A stretch of 5,725 bases of DNA. It comes from Gardnerella kenyensis. GTDB taxonomy: Bacteria; Actinomycetota; Actinomycetes; Actinomycetales; Bifidobacteriaceae. Below are positions 1 to 3,378 of the stretch, piece by piece. The stretch spans positions 60,334-66,058 of the forward strand of contig NQOH01000005.1 of assembly GCA_003585735.1 (NCBI GenBank), written 5' to 3'. Position 1 is the stretch's first letter; each line of letters begins with the position of its first letter. The translations under genes and the position numbers were made by a program. The notes under the pieces are model-generated. The model had not been told where the DNA came from. It was given only the letters and a program-made list of their open reading frames with translations, and made no database searches.

Positions 1-1793
1 CGTACCCTGTACATGGCAAATTTATTGCAACCTCTTTAATTAAAATTCCTGAAGATGTGCCAATGGGATATCACACATTGCGTGTAACGGTTGGCGATCG
101 TTCGGAAGAAGCTACGCTTATTAGCGCTCCAGAAAGCATTGATACGCTTGACTCCTTGGAAGCAAACGGTGAGCAGCTTTGGGGCTGGATGGCTCAGTTA
201 TACTCAATTCGTTCTTCAAAATCTTGGGGCGTTGGCGATTTTGCAGATTTGGCTACGTTGCTTACTCAAGCTAAGACAAAAACTGGTGCCGACTTTGTAT
301 TAATCAACCCAATGCATGCTGGCGAGCCGGTAACTCCTTTGACTCCATCCCCATACTTGCCAGTTGCTCGCGGAATGGTAAACGTAACGTATATTCGCCC
401 AGAAAATATTCCTGAATACGCTACTTTGGACGAAAAAACTCGCAAAGAAATCGACAATCTTCATGATCAAGTTGAGCCTCTTAATAACGACGCACAAATT
501 ATTGATCGCGATTCTATGTGGCGCGTAAAAATGCGTGCACTGTGGCTGATTTTCAAGGCTGGTTTAGCGGAAGATCGCGCTCGCGTATTCGAAGCATTTA
601 AGCAGGAGATGGGCGATCGACTTGAGTCGTATGCAACATGGTGCTTGTGCTACGACAAGTGGGGTGCTCCTAAAGGCGATAATTGCTGGGAGAAGACTCT
701 TAACAAGGATTCCGAGCAAGTGCGCGAGTTGGCGGAGAATTTCCCGGATACGCTTGAGTTTTATCGTTGGCTTGAGTGGGTTGCTTTTACGCAGTTGCAT
801 GATGCTCAAGTTGCTGCACGCGAAGCTGGAATGAAAATCGGCATTATGTCGGATATGGCTGTTGGTGTGCATCCTGCAGGTTCCGAAGTTTGGTGGAATC
901 CGGAGCGTTTTGCTAACGGCGCAACTGTTGGCGCACCTCCTGATTACTTCAATCAGCAAGGTCAAGATTGGTCGCAGCCTCCTCTGCACCCGTTTGAGCT
1001 TGAGCGAACTGGTTTCCGCACATACCGAGACATGGTTCATGGCATGTTTGCTTCTGCTGGCGCTGTGCGAATTGATCACATTCTTGGACTTTTCCGCCTT
1101 TGGTGGATTCCAGAAGGTGCAGCTCCAAGCGGCGGCGCGTATGTTTATTACGATGCGGATATTATGCTCGGCATTTTGGCTATTGAGGCAACTCGTGCTC
1201 ACGGTGTAGTTGTTGGCGAGGATTTGGGTGTTTTGCCAGCAAATGCTTTGGACGTATTGCGCAAGAAGGCTGTGCTTGGTTGCACGGTTGAATGGTTTGA
1301 AGTGTGCGATGGCGAATTCCGTACTCCAGATAAGTGGCGCGAAATGACGCTTGCTTCTGTAAATACGCACGATTTGCCGCCTGCTGCCGGCTATTTGCGT
1401 TACGAGCATGTGAATATTCGCGAGCGCTTGCACTTGCTTACCGGATCTGTAGAAGAATTCCGTGCAGGAGCGGAAGCTGAACATCGCGCTATGATGCGTA
1501 TGCTTGTTAAAAGCGGTTACTTAGATGCTCAGTTGCTTGAGGATGAAGAAGCTCATACTCAGGAAATTGTTGAAGCATTGTATCGCGCTTTGAAGGATGC
1601 TCCTTCGCGTTTGCTTGCTGCTTCTTTGGTTGATGCAGTTGGGGAGTATCGTGCGCAAAATCAGCCTGGAACTAACGACGAGTATCCAAACTGGCGCATT
1701 CCTCTTGCTGATGCTGACGGTAACGCTGTTTTGCTGGAGAATATGTTTGATTTGCCTCGCGTAAAATCTTTGGCAAATATTATGAATGCTTAA
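1..1793 (+). CDS. malQ: 4-alpha-glucanotransferase (amylomaltase, GH77), 3' part
   Basis: Cytoplasmic disproportionating enzyme of maltodextrin and glycogen metabolism; it cuts an alpha-1,4-glucan and transfers the piece to another glucan or glucose. The frame is open from base 3 (first full codon TAC) to TAA at 1791-1793, 596 residues. The GTG at 57 is internal: homologous sequence continues upstream, so the true start lies outside the window, probably 100-150 codons away. The first ~45 visible residues, with the VPMGYHTLRV stretch, match the end of the N-terminal beta-sandwich domain of E. coli-type MalQ; the GH77 barrel follows. Family motifs are intact: GAPPDYFNQQGQDW near 940-970; VRIDH with the nucleophile Asp codon at 1074-1076; GEDLG with the acid/base Glu at 1218-1220; NTHDLP with the third Asp at 1371-1373. 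No intrinsic terminator with a U-run follows the stop. Family assignment is secure; the promoter and any co-transcribed upstream gene cannot be seen. Confidence 0.95.
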   Translation, partial: YPVHGKFIATSLIKIPEDVPMGYHTLRVTVGDRSEEATLISAPESIDTLDSLEANGEQLWGWMAQLYSIRSSKSWGVGDFADLATLLTQAKTKTGADFVLINPMHAGEPVTPLTPSPYLPVARGMVNVTYIRPENIPEYATLDEKTRKEIDNLHDQVEPLNNDAQIIDRDSMWRVKMRALWLIFKAGLAEDRARVFEAFKQEMGDRLESYATWCLCYDKWGAPKGDNCWEKTLNKDSEQVRELAENFPDTLEFYRWLEWVAFTQLHDAQVAAREAGMKIGIMSDMAVGVHPAGSEVWWNPERFANGATVGAPPDYFNQQGQDWSQPPLHPFELERTGFRTYRDMVHGMFASAGAVRIDHILGLFRLWWIPEGAAPSGGAYVYYDADIMLGILAIEATRAHGVVVGEDLGVLPANALDVLRKKAVLGCTVEWFEVCDGEFRTPDKWREMTLASVNTHDLPPAAGYLRYEHVNIRERLHLLTGSVEEFRAGAEAEHRAMMRMLVKSGYLDAQLLEDEEAHTQEIVEALYRALKDAPSRLLAASLVDAVGEYRAQNQPGTNDEYPNWRIPLADADGNAVLLENMFDLPRVKSLANIMNA

Positions 1794-1800
1794 CGACTTG

Positions 1801-1862
1801 TTTTGCTACTAAAGTTAAGTCTCGTATAAATTTTACGATTTTAGCTTTTAAAAGTAGCAAAA
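1801..1862. repeat. AT-rich inverted repeat after malQ
   Basis: TTTTGCTACT (1801-1810) and AGTAGCAAAA (1853-1862) are perfect 10-base inverted repeats. Nested inside is TCGTA (1822-1826) with TACGA (1834-1838). A competing fold pairs ACGA and TTTT (1835-1842) with AAAA and TCGT (1859-1867, one bulge). The arms have T on the left and A on the right, the reverse of an intrinsic terminator on this strand, and no U-run follows. It may slow or end malQ transcription in another way or protect the 3' end; the function is unknown. Confidence 0.5.
1803..1830 (+). promoter_or_regulatory. candidate promoter for rplM-rpsI
   Basis: TTGCTA (1803-1808, 4 of 6 to the -35 consensus) lies 16 bases before TATAAA (1825-1830, 5 of 6 to the -10 consensus). 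Initiation would then fall near 1837, giving a leader of about 240 bases that includes both hairpins described below. In an AT-rich spacer such matches arise by chance. A competing -10, TATAAC at 1878-1883, lacks a convincing -35. Prediction only. Confidence 0.35.
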
Positions 1863-1876
1863 TTCGTCTCAGGCAT

Positions 1877-1937
1877 ATATAACAATAGACACTTGCAAGT
1901 AGTCGCCACTTGGCGATATACTTGCAGATTGTTGTGT
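1877..1937 (+). promoter_or_regulatory. long hairpin in the rplM leader (stem-loop 1)
   Basis: Three stacked helices are visible. The tip is TCGCC (1903-1907), loop ACTT, GGCGA (1912-1916). The middle is GCAAGTA (1895-1901) with TACTTGC (1919-1925), separated from the tip by a 1/2-base internal loop. The base is AACAAT (1881-1886) with ATTGTT (1928-1933), extended by four A-U or G-U pairs to 1877/1937, with an 8/2-base internal loop above it. No U-run follows, so it is not an ordinary terminator. The position ahead of a ribosomal protein operon suggests a cis-regulatory RNA, possibly an autoregulatory site for L13; I know of no family it matches. Structure by eye, function inferred. Confidence 0.5.
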
Positions 1938-1939
1938 TT

Positions 1940-1993
1940 CCCTAAGGGGTCCTTCAAAGCGCTTTTCCCACTCGCCATCGAGGACTTTCAGGG
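1940..1993 (+). promoter_or_regulatory. second hairpin in the rplM leader (stem-loop 2)
   Basis: CCCT (1940-1943) pairs with AGGG (1990-1993), AAG (1944-1946) with TTT (1986-1988) across a bulged C, and GTCCT (1949-1953) with AGGAC (1981-1985). The apical region holds the 10-base palindrome AAAGCGCTTT (1956-1965). The right arm includes AGGGAG (1990-1995), the only Shine-Dalgarno-like sequence ahead of the small ORF at 2006, so this stem could control its translation. It starts only two bases after stem-loop 1, giving a compact structured block. The helix is less perfect than stem-loop 1. Confidence 0.4.
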
Positions 1994-2005
1994 AGCCCAC
2001 GGATT

Positions 2006-2059
2006 ATGAGTAAAGTGTTTTCTATAAACCAAGAAAACGCAACGCTCGAAACACAATAG
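2006..2059 (+). CDS. possible 17-residue leader ORF upstream of rplM
   Basis: ATG at 2006 opens MSKVFSINQENATLETQ, ending at TAG 2057-2059. It is in the same frame as rplM, 15 bases before its GTG start, and its stop sits directly before the rplM Shine-Dalgarno (AAAAGG, 2062-2067). A weak ribosome site, AGGGAG at 1990-1995, lies 10 bases upstream, longer than ideal, and is partly inside stem-loop 2. The peptide shows no run of one amino acid as in attenuator peptides and resembles nothing I know. Translation could couple to rplM, but an ORF this short is easily a chance event. Confidence 0.25.
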   Translation: MSKVFSINQENATLETQ

Positions 2060-2061
2060 AG

Positions 2062-2067
2062 AAAAGG
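2062..2067 (+). promoter_or_regulatory. ribosome binding site of rplM
   Basis: AAAAGG lies 7 bases before GTG at 2075. It is a moderate match to the anti-Shine-Dalgarno, and the protein starting here (MKTFTPKPAD) aligns with the usual N-terminus of actinobacterial L13. This supports the GTG start. Confidence 0.65.
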
Positions 2068-2074
2068 TACGATT

Positions 2075-2524
2075 GTGAAGACTTTCACACCGAAACCAGC
2101 AGATTTGACTCATGACTGGTACATCATCGATGCCACTGACGTGGTACTTGGTCGTTTGGCCTCTCAAGTAGCAATCTTGCTGCGTGGTAAGAATAAGCCA
2201 ACGTTTGCTCCTCATGCTGATTCTGGCAATCACGTTATTATTATTAACGCTGAAAAGATTGCATTGACCGGCAACAAGTTGAGCAAGGAATTATATTCCC
2301 ACTCTGGTCGTCCAGGCGGCCTTCGTCGTGACAGCTATGAAGAGCTTTTGGAGAAGAATCCAAAGCGCATTATCGTGGCTGCCGTCAAGGGCATGCTTCC
2401 AAAGAATCGTCTTGCTAAGGTGCAGCTTGACCGCCTTCGTGTGTTCACTGGCGCTGAGCATCCGCACACTTCGCAGAAGCCACAGGTCTTCGAGATCGCT
2501 CAGGTCTCTCAGCAGGCTAAGTGA
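2075..2524 (+). CDS. rplM: 50S ribosomal protein L13
   Basis: Large-subunit protein that binds 23S rRNA early in assembly. The 149-residue product has the usual length for the family (about 140-150). Conserved blocks are WYIIDATDVVLGRLAS (residues 15-30), the Lys/Arg-rich LLRGKNKPT, HSGRPGGLRR (76-85) and the L13 signature VKGMLPKNRLAKVQL (104-118) followed by GAEHPH. The start codon is GTG, supported by AAAAGG 7 bases upstream and by family alignment; no closer ATG exists in frame. The C-terminus FEIAQVSQQAK is, from memory, typical of bifidobacteria. It is the first gene of the rplM-rpsI operon found in most bacteria, preceded by a structured leader (1877-1993) that may provide feedback control, which is inferred. 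Function is essentially certain. Confidence 0.98.
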   Translation: MKTFTPKPADLTHDWYIIDATDVVLGRLASQVAILLRGKNKPTFAPHADSGNHVIIINAEKIALTGNKLSKELYSHSGRPGGLRRDSYEELLEKNPKRIIVAAVKGMLPKNRLAKVQLDRLRVFTGAEHPHTSQKPQVFEIAQVSQQAK

Positions 2525-2528
2525 GATC

Positions 2529-2534
2529 AAGGAG
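2529..2534 (+). promoter_or_regulatory. ribosome binding site deciding the rpsI start
   Basis: AAGGAG sits 7 bases before ATG 2542 in the 17-base gap after rplM. An in-frame GTG at 2521 overlaps the rplM stop (GTGA), but it lies upstream of this site, so ATG 2542 is the start. Confidence 0.85.
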
Positions 2535-2541
2535 AATAGAT

Positions 2542-3030
2542 ATGGCAGAAAATAACAACTCCGCGGTTCTTGAGAACGAAGAAGAACTGACTAGCTACAC
2601 CACTGAAACTAACGCTGGTGCAGGCACTGGTACTTCCGCCATCGAGCCAGGCTACGGCACTGGTCGTCGTAAGGAAGCTGTTGCTCGCGTGCGTTTGGTT
2701 CCAGGCTCCGGCAAGTGGACCATCAATGGCCGCACTTTGGAAGAGTACTTCCCATCCCGTTTGTTGCAGCGCGAAGTGAATTCACCAATCGTGTTGCTCA
2801 AGCTTGAAGGCAAGTTTGACGTTGTCGTCCTCGTTGACGGCGGCGGCACTACCGGCCAGGCTGGTGCTATTCGTTTGGGTGTTGCTCGTGCTTTGAATGC
2901 TATCGATCGTGACGCAAACCGTGCTTCTTTGAAGAAGGCTGGCTTCTTGACCCGCGACGCTCGCGTTGTGGAACGCAAGAAGGCTGGTTTGCACAAGGCA
3001 CGTCGTGCACCTCAGTTCTCGAAGCGTTAA
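2542..3030 (+). CDS. rpsI: 30S ribosomal protein S9
   Basis: Small-subunit protein of the 30S head whose C-terminal tail reaches the P-site tRNA. The product has 162 residues against about 130 in E. coli; the extra length is an N-terminal extension (residues 1-38) that is acidic and Asn/Thr/Gly-rich, a form common in Actinobacteria. The conserved core begins at GRRKEAVARV (41-50), continues with INGRTLEEYF (61-70) and the S9 signature GGGTTGQAGAIRLGVARAL (100-118), and ends in the basic tail KKAGLHKARRAPQFSKR, with the invariant terminal Lys-Arg that contacts tRNA. It is separated from rplM by 17 bases and has its own good ribosome binding site; the two are surely co-transcribed and end at the terminator at 3053. 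Codon use is smoother and richer in C-ending codons than in the flanking metabolic genes, as expected for high expression. Confidence 0.98.
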   Translation: MAENNNSAVLENEEELTSYTTETNAGAGTGTSAIEPGYGTGRRKEAVARVRLVPGSGKWTINGRTLEEYFPSRLLQREVNSPIVLLKLEGKFDVVVLVDGGGTTGQAGAIRLGVARALNAIDRDANRASLKKAGFLTRDARVVERKKAGLHKARRAPQFSKR

Positions 3031-3052
3031 GTTTCGCGAATTTATATTTTAC

Positions 3053-3087
3053 AAAATGGCTTCAGGCTTCTGCTTGGAGCCATTTTT
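3053..3087 (+). terminator. intrinsic terminator of the rplM-rpsI operon
   Basis: Positions 3053-3067 pair with 3072-3086 as a continuous 15-pair stem (two G-U pairs) capped by the four-base loop TTCT. The stem core contains TGGCT/AGCCA, with AAAA at the left foot and TTTTT (3083-3087) followed by more T-rich sequence on the right. It starts 22 bases after the rpsI stop, so transcripts of the operon should end here and adhE must have its own promoter. Confidence 0.9.
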
Positions 3088-3293
3088 GTTTATATTTTTA
3101 TATATTTATTTATATTTAAATGTTACAAATAGTGTGTAAGTATCTTATAAACTTAACATTCTAGAAAATTAATGCAATAATCGCACATAAATAATTACAA
3201 ATAAGCACAAATAACGAACATAACCCTATCTACCTCGCTCATAAATAGCGCAACTCGCCTCAAATTAACGAAAGTACACCAAAGACGATAAAT

Positions 3294-3309
3294 TGTGACT
3301 TGTGTCACA
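3294..3309. promoter_or_regulatory. probable Rex-type operator of adhE
   Basis: TGTGAC (3294-3299), TTGT, GTCACA (3304-3309) form a perfect 6+4+6 palindrome, 69 bases before the adhE start. The pattern TGTGA-N6-TCACA matches the known binding site of Rex, the repressor that senses the NADH/NAD+ ratio and commonly controls adhE in Gram-positive bacteria. With Rex bound at low NADH, adhE would be off; high NADH would release it. The same pattern also fits CRP/GlxR-family regulators, whose consensus is nearly identical, so the palindrome is seen but the binding protein is inferred. Confidence 0.6.
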
Positions 3310-3329
3310 TAATTACGGTGAACAATAAT
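3300..3329 (+). promoter_or_regulatory. candidate adhE promoter
   Basis: AATAAT (3324-3329, 5 of 6 to the -10 consensus) lies 18 bases after TTGTGT (3300-3305, first three bases of the -35 consensus). The -35 would lie inside the palindromic operator, which suits repression by blocking RNA polymerase. An alternative -10, CATAAT (3308-3313), overlaps the palindrome directly. CAATAA (3323-3328) and TTATTG (3342-3347) form a small inverted repeat around the start region. The exact promoter cannot be fixed by eye. Confidence 0.35.
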
Positions 3330-3365
3330 TTTAATAATAATTTATTGAACCGCAGGTGAAATATC

Positions 3366-3372
3366 GAGGAGG
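3366..3372 (+). promoter_or_regulatory. strong ribosome binding site of adhE
   Basis: GAGGAGG is a near-perfect Shine-Dalgarno. Two in-frame ATGs follow as ATGCTCATG. The first (3373) touches the site with no spacer; the second (3379) has an ideal 6-base spacer and is therefore chosen. Confidence 0.8.
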
Positions 3373-3378
3373 ATGCTC

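Larger units (their letters stand above)
3031..3378. other. AT-rich spacer between rpsI and adhE
   Basis: A 348-base stretch without a convincing gene. After the terminator, 3089-3121 is 33 bases of A and T only. At 3185-3223 there are related A-rich words: ACATAA (3185), ACAAATAA (3197), ACAAATAA (3207) and ACATAA (3218), spaced 12, 10 and 11 bases. A possible distal promoter, TTACAA (3123-3128) and TTATAA (3145-3150) 16 bases apart, is weak. The adhE operator region is at 3294-3347. No tRNA, mobile element remnant or credible small ORF was seen. Confidence 0.7.

Noticed and set aside
57..59. GTG as the start of malQ
   Set aside because: The frame stays open to the window edge, and the residues before it continue the MalQ N-terminal domain, so this is an internal Val codon in a gene cut by the window.
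564..1484. 306-codon open frame on the minus strand opposite malQ
   Set aside because: It lies entirely within the well-supported GH77 gene, its product is rich in Ser, Ile, Asn, Arg and His with no recognisable domain, and its openness follows from codon bias of malQ. It also covers the malQ catalytic motifs.
1801..1862. Intrinsic terminator for malQ
   Set aside because: A hairpin is possible, but no U-run follows the right arm on the plus strand and the stem is AT-rich, so I list it only as an inverted repeat.
2521..2523. GTG overlapping the rplM stop as the rpsI start
   Set aside because: The only good Shine-Dalgarno (AAGGAG, 2529-2534) lies downstream of it and is correctly placed for ATG 2542.
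3119..3163. Short ORF (14 codons) in the rpsI-adhE spacer
   Set aside because: No ribosome binding site precedes it, the upstream sequence is pure A/T, and the peptide has no recognisable feature.
3323..3347. CAATAA/TTATTG inverted repeat as a second operator
   Set aside because: It is only 6 bases per arm, A/T-dominated, and embedded in AATAAT repeats; chance is the better explanation.
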